Source: Nitrospirota bacterium (GTDB taxonomy: Bacteria; Nitrospirota; CAKKRA01; 9FT-COMBO-42-15). Taken from it: 7,253 nucleotides of DNA. Positions within the stretch are counted from its first letter, which is position 1. Every line of letters begins with the position of its first letter. This document shows, one piece after another, positions 1 to 6,341 of this stretch. The stretch is from the NCBI GenBank assembly GCA_023248415.1, contig JAHFEP010000146.1, positions 1 to 7,253 on the forward strand, given 5' to 3'. Both the position numbers and the translations under genes were made by a program. Under the pieces are notes generated by a model. The model had not been told where the DNA came from. It made no database searches and saw only the letters and a list, made by a program, of their open reading frames with translations.

Positions 1-302
1 CAAGAAATGTCCTTTTATTGGGCATGGGTAAAAGAGAAAATTTTGATTCTGCTGCTGTAAGAAATACAACAAAATCACTTGCCCAGAAATTGGATGGCAT
101 TAATATAAAAAGCTTTACCATAGAGATTTTAGGGTCAGGTTATTCAAGCCTTGAAGCTTCTGCTGTTCTCAAGTTAATGCTTTCTGAATTAAGAAAAATT
201 GATGACATATATGTAAATTTTTTTAACCCCTCTGTGTCCCCCCTTAGTAAGGGGGGTGATACTGAGCTGGAGATAAAACTTAAGGAGATTCTGGACTCAT
301 AA
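1..302 (+). CDS. M17 peptidase N-terminal-like domain protein, 5' end missing
   Basis: The reading frame is open from the left edge (first full codon at position 3) and ends with TAA at 300-302, so the real start lies upstream; the TTG at 18 is internal. The visible residues begin RNVLLLGMGKREN, which resembles the 'LLxGxGK' strand-loop of the leucyl aminopeptidase (M17) N-terminal, macro-like domain. It is followed by alternating helix and strand segments. No M17 catalytic domain follows: the protein stops about 95 residues later, so it is a stand-alone domain and probably not a peptidase. Near the C terminus the residues NPSVSPLSKGGD are encoded by a GC-rich palindromic repeat, after which a short helix (TELEIKLKEIL) closes the protein. 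The next gene begins 3 nt downstream. The family call is moderate and the function unknown. Confidence 0.6.
   Translation, partial: RNVLLLGMGKRENFDSAAVRNTTKSLAQKLDGINIKSFTIEILGSGYSSLEASAVLKLMLSELRKIDDIYVNFFNPSVSPLSKGGDTELEIKLKEILDS
238..256. repeat. Perfect C-rich/G-rich palindrome inside a coding region
   Basis: CCCCCCTT (238-245), a 3-nt loop AGT, then AAGGGGGG (249-256) form an 8-bp perfect inverted repeat. The flanks (CCCCTCTGTGT before it, GTGAT after it) look like the dispersed CCCCCTT...AAGGGGG repeats that are usually intergenic in AT-rich environmental genomes. Here it lies in frame within the first gene, and its base composition contrasts sharply with the AT-rich surroundings. There is no T-run after it, so it is not a typical terminator. 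Confidence 0.8.
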
Positions 303-305
303 AAA

Positions 306-1037
306 GTGCGCTACGCCATTATCTCAGATATTCACAGTAATTTAGAGGCCTTTGATGCAGTGGAAAAGGATTTGCAGAAAGAAGGCACGGATAAGGTACT
401 TTTTTTAGGGGATATTGTCGGCTACGGCCCGAACCCTAATGAATGTATTGAACGGTTAAGAAGGCTTACAGATATTGTTGTTGCAGGAAATCATGATTAT
501 GCAGTAATAGGCTATACGGATATTTCATATTTTAATAAGTATGCAAAGACAGTGATAGAATGGACTGAAATGAAATTAAAAGCAGAAAATGCAGAGTATT
601 TAAAGAGGATGCCCCTTGTAACTCCAGAGATGGAGAATATGACTCTGGTTCATGCAACACCAAATAAGCCTCACGAATGGAATTATATAACAACCCTTTT
701 TGACGCACTTGAAAACTTTAATTTTTTTAAACAGCAGCTCTGTTTTATAGGCCATTCTCACCAGCCTGTTATAATTGTACTTGGAAATGACAAGCGATGT
801 TATGTTGAAAGAGGGGAGTCAGTTACTATTATGGCGGATGCAAGATATATTATAAATGTTGGAAGCGTCGGTCAGCCGAGGGACGGCAACCCAGATTCAG
901 CCTATGCAGTATACGATACTGATGAAGGGAGGGTGAGGATTAAGAGGCTTTCTTATGACATAAAAAAGGCGCAGGCAAAGATGAGGGATGAGAGGCTGCC
1001 TGCCTATCTAATACACAGGCTGGAGGAAGGATTATAA
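306..1037 (+). CDS. Calcineurin-like metallophosphoesterase, 243 aa
   Basis: This is a compact single-domain metallophosphoesterase expected to act in the cytosol, since no signal peptide or membrane segment is visible. The full set of metal-site motifs is present: D8-x-H10 in ISDIHSNLEAF, G35-D36 in GDIVGYGPNP, G61-N62-H63-D64, H116 in LVHATP, and G149-H150-S151-H152. A C-terminal INVGSVGQPRDGNP segment is typical of the YfcE/MJ0936-like branch. The family hydrolyses phosphomonoesters or phosphodiesters with Mn or other divalent metals; the substrate here cannot be told from sequence. The start is GTG at 306, 3 nt after the previous stop; it gives the usual short MRYAIISDIHSN beginning. The AAGGAG at 282-287 is too far away to be an ideal ribosome site, so translation may be coupled to the upstream gene. 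purB follows after 3 nt. Confidence 0.9.
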   Translation: MRYAIISDIHSNLEAFDAVEKDLQKEGTDKVLFLGDIVGYGPNPNECIERLRRLTDIVVAGNHDYAVIGYTDISYFNKYAKTVIEWTEMKLKAENAEYLKRMPLVTPEMENMTLVHATPNKPHEWNYITTLFDALENFNFFKQQLCFIGHSHQPVIIVLGNDKRCYVERGESVTIMADARYIINVGSVGQPRDGNPDSAYAVYDTDEGRVRIKRLSYDIKKAQAKMRDERLPAYLIHRLEEGL

Positions 1038-1040
1038 AAA

Positions 1041-2339
1041 ATGATTGACAGATACACCCTATCAGGAATGAAGAATATATGGGAGCAGAAGAATAAATTT
1101 GACAAGTGGCTCTCTGTTGAAGTGCTTGCAGTTGAGGCCCTTGCTGAACTTGGCAAGGTTCCAAAAAAGGCAGTTGCTAATATAAAGAGAAAGGCAGGCT
1201 TTAATATTGACAGGATAAATGAGATAGAAAAGACGACGAAGCATGATGTAATCTCTTTCCTGAGCGCTGTTGCTGAAAAGGTCGGCGAGGATTCGCGGTT
1301 TCTCCATATCGGGCTGACATCATCAGATGTGCTTGATACATCGCTTGCTATTCTGATGAAAGAGGCAGCGGATATTATCCTGAATGATTTAGAAAAACTG
1401 CTGTCTGTCTTAAAAAAGAGGGCGTTTGAGCATAAAGACACAGTAATGATTGGAAGAACCCATGGCATACACGCCGAGCCGATTACCTTTGGTTTTAAGC
1501 TTGCTTTGTGGTATGAAGAGACAAAGAGAAATTATGAAAGAATGAAAAGGGCAAAGGATGTAATCAGCTTTGGCAAGGTATCAGGCGCTGTCGGCACCTT
1601 TGCAAATATAGACCCCTTTGTTGAGGAGTATGTCTGCAAAAAGAGCGGATTAAAACCAGATCCTGCAACCTCGCAGATAATTCAAAGGGACAGGCATGCA
1701 GAGTATCTTCTCACACTATCTTTAATTGCCAGCTCCATAGATAAATTTGCAATAGAGATAAGACATCTGCAGAGAACAGAGGTCTTAGAGGCTGAGGAGT
1801 TTTTTACAGCGGGACAAAAGGGTTCGTCAGCAATGCCGCACAAAAGAAATCCTATTACCTGCGAAAACCTCTCCGGACTTGCAAGGATTGTCAGGGCGAA
1901 TGCAATCGCTGCCTTAGAAAATATCCCGCTCTGGCATGAAAGGGATATCAGCCACTCATCAGTTGAACGGGTAATTATCCCTGACAGCACCATCCTGATT
2001 AACTATATGCTTGTTAAGTTCACCTCATTAATAAACTCCCTTAAAGTGTATCCTGAAAATATGCTCATTAATTTAAATAAAACGCAGGGTCTTGTCTTCT
2101 CAGAAAGGATGCTTCTTGAGCTGGTGAATAAAGGGCTAAAAAGGGATGATGCATATAAAATAGTCCAGAGAAATGCAATGAATGTGTGGGAAGGAAAAGG
2201 AGGATTTAAGGAGCTGCTCAAAAAGGACAGGGAGTTTAAAAATTATCTTAACGACGAAGAAATAGAGGAATGTTTTGATTTAAAGCACCACCTGAAAAAT
2301 ATAGATTATATATTTAAAAGAATTTTTAGAGAAGGATGA
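1041..2339 (+). CDS. purB: Adenylosuccinate lyase
   Basis: PurB is a cytosolic homotetrameric lyase of the fumarase/aspartase superfamily. It releases fumarate twice in purine synthesis: from SAICAR to give AICAR, and from adenylosuccinate to give AMP. The 432-residue length is normal for the short bacterial type. The superfamily signature GSSAMPHKRNP lies at 261-271 with the flexible-loop serines S262/S263. As I recall the Bacillus subtilis enzyme, its active-site positions are H68, H89, H141, K268, N270, E275, R301 and S306. The same residues stand at the same numbers here (KH68D, LH89IG, RTH141GIHAEP, HK268RN270P, E275, ER301DISHS306), so the protein looks fully functional. A good ribosome site, GGAGGAAGG at 1022-1030, lies 10 nt before the ATG. 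purS follows 9 nt downstream, supporting a shared transcript. Confidence 0.97.
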   Translation: MIDRYTLSGMKNIWEQKNKFDKWLSVEVLAVEALAELGKVPKKAVANIKRKAGFNIDRINEIEKTTKHDVISFLSAVAEKVGEDSRFLHIGLTSSDVLDTSLAILMKEAADIILNDLEKLLSVLKKRAFEHKDTVMIGRTHGIHAEPITFGFKLALWYEETKRNYERMKRAKDVISFGKVSGAVGTFANIDPFVEEYVCKKSGLKPDPATSQIIQRDRHAEYLLTLSLIASSIDKFAIEIRHLQRTEVLEAEEFFTAGQKGSSAMPHKRNPITCENLSGLARIVRANAIAALENIPLWHERDISHSSVERVIIPDSTILINYMLVKFTSLINSLKVYPENMLINLNKTQGLVFSERMLLELVNKGLKRDDAYKIVQRNAMNVWEGKGGFKELLKKDREFKNYLNDEEIEECFDLKHHLKNIDYIFKRIFREG

Positions 2340-2348
2340 GGAGAGGCA

Positions 2349-2591
2349 ATGAAGGCAAAGATATTTGTAACATTAAAAAAAGGGGTTTTAGACCCGCAGG
2401 GCAAGACAATACAAAAGGCACTAAACTCCCTTAGCTTTAAAAATATTGAAGATGTTAGAGCTGGTAAATATTTTGAGATTAAGCTTACAAAAGGGACAAA
2501 AAAGACAGTTGAGAAGGATGTTAAAAAGATGTGCGAGAAACTGCTGGCAAATACTGTTATAGAAGACTATAACTTTAAGATTGAGGCATAG
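2349..2591 (+). CDS. purS: Phosphoribosylformylglycinamidine synthase subunit PurS
   Basis: PurS is the small subunit that bridges PurQ (glutaminase) and PurL (synthase) in the multi-subunit FGAM synthase, which makes FGAM from FGAR, glutamine and ATP. The 80-residue length is typical. The recognisable features are the N-terminal strand KAKIFVTLKKGVLDPQGKTI, in which the VLDPQG motif is characteristic, and the later VRAGKYFEIKL strand and C-terminal helix. A strong ribosome site (GAGGAGAGG, 2338-2346) overlaps the end of purB and sits just before the ATG. The usual partners purQ and purL do not follow; the next gene is an unrelated signalling protein 5 nt downstream, so those subunits must be encoded elsewhere. 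Confidence 0.95.
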   Translation: MKAKIFVTLKKGVLDPQGKTIQKALNSLSFKNIEDVRAGKYFEIKLTKGTKKTVEKDVKKMCEKLLANTVIEDYNFKIEA

Positions 2592-2596
2592 CTATT

Positions 2597-3733
2597 ATGA
2601 GTTTAGAGGGTAAGCTTGATGACCTGAGCCTTTCTGATATCTTTCAGATATTAAACCTGAGCAGAAGAACTGGAACGCTTACCATCAGAGGGAAGGAAGG
2701 AAAGGGTTTAATAGTATTTAATCATGGCCAGGTTGTTTATGCATCCACGGAGAATAAAAAGAGGCTTGGAAGCTATTTGCTGGAAAGCGGGGTTCTGTCA
2801 AACGAGTCATTGGAAGATGCCCTGCGTATTCAGAAAATTAGCAGCCCCAGAAAACTCTTAGGCCTTATTCTTCTTGGATTGGGCGCAATAACAGAGGAGC
2901 AAATTGAAGATACAATTAAAAAACAGATAAAAGATGTTATAGGAGAATTGCTTACATATACCTCAGGGTCGTTTAGTTTTGAACTTGAAGATTATTCAAA
3001 GATAGATATTAAGATTGATGATCCTGAGATGGTATTCCTGAAAAACGGCTTGAGCACACAGTTTCTCCTGCTTGAGTCAGCAAGGCTCAGGGACGAGGAA
3101 AAAAGGGTTGAGGTTAAGTCACATGATGTTTTTCAGGAGGATGAAGAAAAAAAAGAAATTAGCAGCAAGCCTGTTTCAGCAACTGTCGCTCCTGTTGAAA
3201 AGGCATTAAGAAAAGACCTTTTTCTTTTAACTGCAATGATTGAAGAGCTTGCAGGCTCTTCAGGAACAGGCGAGGCAACCTTGATGGTGTTAAGATTTGC
3301 AAGTGAAATAATGAACAGGGCAGTGGTTTTTATTGTAGGGAAAGACACTGTTCGCGGCCTTGGGCAGTTTGGATTAAATTTTTTAAACGGCTCTGCTGAT
3401 GAAAGGGTCAGAAGTATACAGATTCCTTTAAATGAGACATCTATCATTAAAGAGGTAATAGAAAAGAGGATTTCATATAAAGGTGAAATAACACATGGAA
3501 AATGGAATGATTATTTATTGAGTGAACTCGGCGATGCATATCCTCTGGAGGCATTCATATCGCCATTGGTCTGCGGAGGAAGGGTAATCGCAGTATTATA
3601 TGGCGACAATCTGCCGGGAAAGAATAAGATAGAGGATACAGAGGGGCTTGAGGCATTTATGAGGGTTGCCGGTGTTGCATTGGAAAAAGCTGTTTTAGAA
3701 AAGAAGCTCAAGGAGATAAAGTCTGTTAATTAA
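2597..3733 (+). CDS. DUF4388 (PATAN) and GAF-like domain protein
   Basis: The N-terminal part (about 1-160) matches the DUF4388/PATAN pattern. It opens with SLEGKLDDLSLSDIFQIL, continues with a strand pair (RTGTLTIRGKEGKGLIVFNHGQVVYAS) and then a helical insert with two similar repeats (LGSYLLESGVLSNESLEDAL and LGLILLGLGAITEEQIEDTI). A charged, low-complexity linker follows at about 165-200 (DEEKRVEVKSH...EEKKEISS). The C-terminal part (about 205-372) reads as a GAF-like sensor domain: a lead helix, AVVFIVGKD and then SPLVCGGRVIAVLYGD, the latter a typical GAF strand pair, and a final long helix. PATAN proteins are known in bacterial signalling and in some lineages bind type IV pilus motor parts. 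The role here is unknown. There is no transmembrane segment and no catalytic domain. No strong ribosome site is seen; GAGG at 2583-2586 is about 10 nt from the ATG. It ends the cluster, just before the chemosensory genes. Confidence 0.8.
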   Translation: MSLEGKLDDLSLSDIFQILNLSRRTGTLTIRGKEGKGLIVFNHGQVVYASTENKKRLGSYLLESGVLSNESLEDALRIQKISSPRKLLGLILLGLGAITEEQIEDTIKKQIKDVIGELLTYTSGSFSFELEDYSKIDIKIDDPEMVFLKNGLSTQFLLLESARLRDEEKRVEVKSHDVFQEDEEKKEISSKPVSATVAPVEKALRKDLFLLTAMIEELAGSSGTGEATLMVLRFASEIMNRAVVFIVGKDTVRGLGQFGLNFLNGSADERVRSIQIPLNETSIIKEVIEKRISYKGEITHGKWNDYLLSELGDAYPLEAFISPLVCGGRVIAVLYGDNLPGKNKIEDTEGLEAFMRVAGVALEKAVLEKKLKEIKSVN

Positions 3734-3745
3734 AAATAGTACTTA

Positions 3746-3911
3746 GTTGCATAGGTTATAGCTCCGTCATTCCCGCAGCGTTTTTGAGCGGGAATCCATG
3801 GTTCGACAGGCTCACCATGAGCGAGAGGCTCACCATGCATCCTGAACTTGTCGAAGGACTGGATTCCTGCTTTCGCAGGAATGACAAGCATAAGACGCTA
3901 ATTTATGCAAC
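3746..3911. repeat. Outer inverted repeat flanking the intergenic element
   Basis: GTTGCATA at 3746-3753 is repeated in inverted orientation as TATGCAAC at 3904-3911. When the right flank is reversed, similarity continues weakly inward (GTTGCATAGGTTATAGC against GTTGCATAAATTAGCG). This suggests the palindromic unit may originally have extended beyond the better conserved 120-bp core. It could also be a chance match of two 8-mers. Confidence 0.4.
3766..3885. repeat. Composite palindromic repeat, MITE/REP-like
   Basis: The element begins with GTCATTCC (3766-3773) and ends with the exact inverse, GGAATGAC (3878-3885). Each end carries its own hairpin: ATTCCCGC/GCGGGAAT (3769-3776 with 3788-3795) and ATTCCTGC/GCAGGAAT (3863-3870 with 3875-3882, loop TTTC). 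Inside, TTCGACA (3802-3808) pairs with TGTCGAA (3849-3855). A 12-bp direct repeat, AGGCTCACCATG, occurs at 3808-3819 and 3826-3837 with an 18-nt period. This nested design resembles common non-coding dispersed repeats of environmental bacteria. It has no open reading frame and no transposase. In RNA it could fold into a long stem and affect transcript ends between the two gene clusters, but no T-run follows either hairpin. Confidence 0.8.
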
Positions 3912-3919
3912 CAAACAGT

Positions 3920-3924
3920 AGGAG
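3920..3924 (+). promoter_or_regulatory. Ribosome binding site deciding the cheY-like start
   Basis: AGGAG here sits 6 nt before the ATG at 3931, an ideal spacing. The in-frame ATG at 3925 touches the site directly and would add only two residues (MI), so it is unlikely to be used. Confidence 0.75.
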
Positions 3925-3930
3925 ATGATA

Positions 3931-4299
3931 ATGAGTAAAAAGATTTTAGTAGTTGAAGATTCATCTACTATGAGATCAATGATTGCGGCAATTATTGAAG
4001 AGATGGGTGATTTTGTAGTTACCGAGGCAGGCAGCGGTTTTGAGGCGCTCAAGATGCTTCCAACAGAAAAGTTTGACCTGATTATTACTGATATAAATAT
4101 GCCGGATATAAACGGCCTTGAGGTTGTCAACTTTGTCAAAACTCATCCTAACTATAAGAAAATCCCGCTTATAATCATTACAACAGAGAGAAGCGAAGAA
4201 GACAGAAAAAAGGGCATTGCGCTCGGCGCATCAGAATATATAACAAAGCCATTTAAGCATGATGAGCTTCAGACAGTAGTAAGAAGGATCATTGGCTAA
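3931..4299 (+). CDS. CheY-type single-domain response regulator
   Basis: This 122-residue protein is a lone receiver domain with nothing after it. Conserved sites are all present: acidic pair E9-D10 (LVVED), phospho-acceptor D54 (LIITDINMPDINGLE), T84 (IIITTERSE), aromatic switch Y103, and K106 (YITKPF). It would be phosphorylated at D54 by the CheA encoded 3 nt downstream of its stop and then bind an output partner such as a flagellar switch or pilus motor, or serve as a phosphate sink. Which of these applies cannot be read from the sequence. It is the first gene of the chemosensory cluster and follows the repeat-filled gap. Confidence 0.93.
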   Translation: MSKKILVVEDSSTMRSMIAAIIEEMGDFVVTEAGSGFEALKMLPTEKFDLIITDINMPDINGLEVVNFVKTHPNYKKIPLIIITTERSEEDRKKGIALGASEYITKPFKHDELQTVVRRIIG

Positions 4300-4302
4300 G
4301 GT

Positions 4303-6339
4303 ATGAATATGAAGGACAAGAAAAAAGACGAACCATATATAGAATTTATAGCTGAAGCAGAAGAGATACTTGAGGTTATCACCAAGAATCTTCTTACCAT
4401 GGAAGAATCGCAGGACAGGCTTTCTCCCCATCCTGACATTATCAATGCAATATTCAGGGGCGTCCACACCTTAAAGGGTATTGCCGGGATGATGGGATTT
4501 AATACTATCACGGAGCTGAGCCATACCTTAGAGAGTCTTCTTGACTCAATGCGGATGGGCAGGCTGACGCTCACAAGCGTTGTGATAAAACTCCTCTTTG
4601 AAAGCACTGACATGCTCAGAAAATTAGTAGAGAAGGTGAGCAAGGACGGCAATGACAATATTGATACCTCAAGGCTTTTGTCTGATATTGAAAACTTGCT
4701 AAAAAAGAAGCCGGAAGAGTCTGCTGCGCATAAATTAGAGGAGCTTGACCTTGATGCAAATGTTTTAAAGGTTTTGACAGAGTATGAAAATCACCGCCTT
4801 GAAGAAAATCTAAGGCTTGGTTCCAACATCTTTGAAATAACAGCAGGCTTCAGCTTAGAGACATTTGATAAAGACCTAAATCAGATAAATTCAATGGTAT
4901 CAGGTTTTGGCGAAGTGATTACAACCCTTCCCTCATCAGGGGCATCACCTGATATAGGCATTGAATTTAAGCTGATTATCGGCACTAAAGAGGATTTAAA
5001 TTATGTTACATCTGTTCTTTCAGGCACTAATGTAAAGATAAGAGAGATAAAATACCAGAGAAAGAATGAAAAGATAAAAACAGGAGGCGAGCATGAAGAG
5101 GCACAGGCATCAGAATCTCCGTCAAGTGTTAAAAGCCTGAGCATGACAGTAAGGGTAAATATAAGCCGACTTGACAGGCTTTTGAATATTGTAGGCGAAC
5201 TGGTTTTAAACAAGGCTGTTATCACGCATATTAGCAAGAACTTAAGGGTTATAGAGGGGTTCTCTGAGTGGGCAATTGAACTGGAGAAGGCAGCAAGGAC
5301 GTTGGATAAAAAACTCAATGAGCTACAGGAAGGCCTGATGGAGGTCAGGATGGTCCCTCTTAATAATCTGTTTGACAGATTAACGAGGATGGCAAGGAAA
5401 CTGTCAAGGGAATCAGGGAAAATTATTGATATCAGGATTTTTGGAGAGGAGACAGAATTAGACAGATTGATGATAGAAGAGATTGCAGACCCCCTTATGC
5501 ACATAGTCAGAAATTCAGTTGACCACGGCATTGAGACACAGGAAGAGCGGATTAAGTCAGGGAAAAAGGAGATAGGAACAATTAAGCTCTCTGCAATGCA
5601 AAGGGGAAGCCATGTTGTTATAGAGGTTGAGGATGACGGCAGCGGCATCAACATCAAAAGGGTTAAGGATATTGCTGTAGAAAAGGGATTGATTGCGCCT
5701 AACAGCAGCTTGACTGAAAAAGATGCGATAGACCTTTTATTTACACCTGGATTTTCTACCAGCAAGGTTGTTACAGAGGTCTCTGGCAGGGGCGTCGGCC
5801 TTGATGTAGTTAGAAAAAACCTTATTAAGCTAAATGGGATGGTTGATGTTGAGACAAAAGAAAGGGTTGGAACAAAATTTATTATAACCCTGCCAATAAC
5901 CCTGATGATATTAAAGGCATTGATTGTTCAGGTTGCAGATGATATCTTTGCACTGCCGATAAATTCTGTATCTGAAAGTCTGATGATAACAAAAAGGGAT
6001 ATTCAGACAGTTGAAGGGAGAGAGGTTGTACAGCTAAGAGATAAGACACTTCCAATACTGCGGCTTGAAGATGCCTTTGGAATGAAAAGCAAGGATGTAA
6101 ATCCTGACAGCATGTACGTTGTTGTGGTGGGCTCTGGAAGCAGAAAAATAGGATTTGTAGTTGATGCCCTTCTTGGCCAGCAGGAGATAGTTATAAAATC
6201 TCTTGGAAAGATACTATCCGGCATACAGGGTATTGCCGGCGCAACTGAGCTTGGAAACAGGAAGACTGTTTTAGTGCTTGATGTCGGGGCGCTCATTGAA
6301 GAATCAGTTCAGGAGTATAAAGAAGAGGTTAAGGGCTGA
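4303..6339 (+). CDS. cheA: Chemotaxis-type histidine kinase CheA
   Basis: This 678-residue protein has the full CheA architecture. The Hpt (P1) domain spans about 10-135, with phosphorylated H55 in RGVHTLKGIAGMMGF. A P2-like regulator-binding domain lies at about 170-252 (FEITAGFSLETFDKDL, GEVITTLPS, FKLIIGTKEDL). The P3 dimerisation helices are at about 283-350 (RVNISRLDRLLNIVGELVLNK). The HATPase domain (about 355-530) carries the N-box HIVRNSVDHG (400-409), G1 VEDDGSGIN (442-450), F-box FTPGFSTS (480-487) and G2 GRGVGLDVV (495-503). A CheW-like P5 domain lies at about 535-670. It autophosphorylates in response to receptor input and passes phosphate to response regulators. A receiver gene sits on each side, 3 nt and 2 nt away, so both are natural partners. 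An alternative start is ATG 4309, which is better spaced from the AAGG at 4298-4301. No P2 loss, receiver fusion or missing residue is seen. Confidence 0.95.
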   Translation: MNMKDKKKDEPYIEFIAEAEEILEVITKNLLTMEESQDRLSPHPDIINAIFRGVHTLKGIAGMMGFNTITELSHTLESLLDSMRMGRLTLTSVVIKLLFESTDMLRKLVEKVSKDGNDNIDTSRLLSDIENLLKKKPEESAAHKLEELDLDANVLKVLTEYENHRLEENLRLGSNIFEITAGFSLETFDKDLNQINSMVSGFGEVITTLPSSGASPDIGIEFKLIIGTKEDLNYVTSVLSGTNVKIREIKYQRKNEKIKTGGEHEEAQASESPSSVKSLSMTVRVNISRLDRLLNIVGELVLNKAVITHISKNLRVIEGFSEWAIELEKAARTLDKKLNELQEGLMEVRMVPLNNLFDRLTRMARKLSRESGKIIDIRIFGEETELDRLMIEEIADPLMHIVRNSVDHGIETQEERIKSGKKEIGTIKLSAMQRGSHVVIEVEDDGSGINIKRVKDIAVEKGLIAPNSSLTEKDAIDLLFTPGFSTSKVVTEVSGRGVGLDVVRKNLIKLNGMVDVETKERVGTKFIITLPITLMILKALIVQVADDIFALPINSVSESLMITKRDIQTVEGREVVQLRDKTLPILRLEDAFGMKSKDVNPDSMYVVVVGSGSRKIGFVVDALLGQQEIVIKSLGKILSGIQGIAGATELGNRKTVLVLDVGALIEESVQEYKEEVKG

Positions 6340-6341
6340 AT

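Noticed and set aside
18..20. TTG as a start codon for the first gene
   Set aside because: The frame is open to the left edge and the residues before it (RNVLL) continue the conserved strand, so the gene begins outside the window.
1004..1468. Minus-strand open frame (154 codons) opposite purB
   Set aside because: It is antisense to a fully conserved purB with intact active-site residues, and its low-complexity Ser/Phe/Ile-rich product has no recognisable motif.
3734..3765. Sigma-70 promoter (TTGCAT / GTTATA-like boxes) for the chemosensory genes
   Set aside because: The two boxes are nearly adjacent rather than about 17 nt apart, and no other convincing -35/-10 pair is visible in the gap.
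3808..3837. CRISPR-like direct repeat
   Set aside because: There are only two 12-bp copies separated by 6 nt inside a palindromic element; there is no array of spacers and no cas gene.
3769..3882. Rho-independent terminator after the PATAN-GAF gene
   Set aside because: The hairpins are strong but neither is followed by a run of T, so they fit the dispersed-repeat explanation better than a canonical terminator.
5001..5765. Long minus-strand open frame (254 codons) opposite cheA
   Set aside because: It lies entirely antisense to the conserved P3/HATPase part of CheA, its translation is serine- and leucine-rich with no domain pattern, and it is best explained as a shadow of the real gene.
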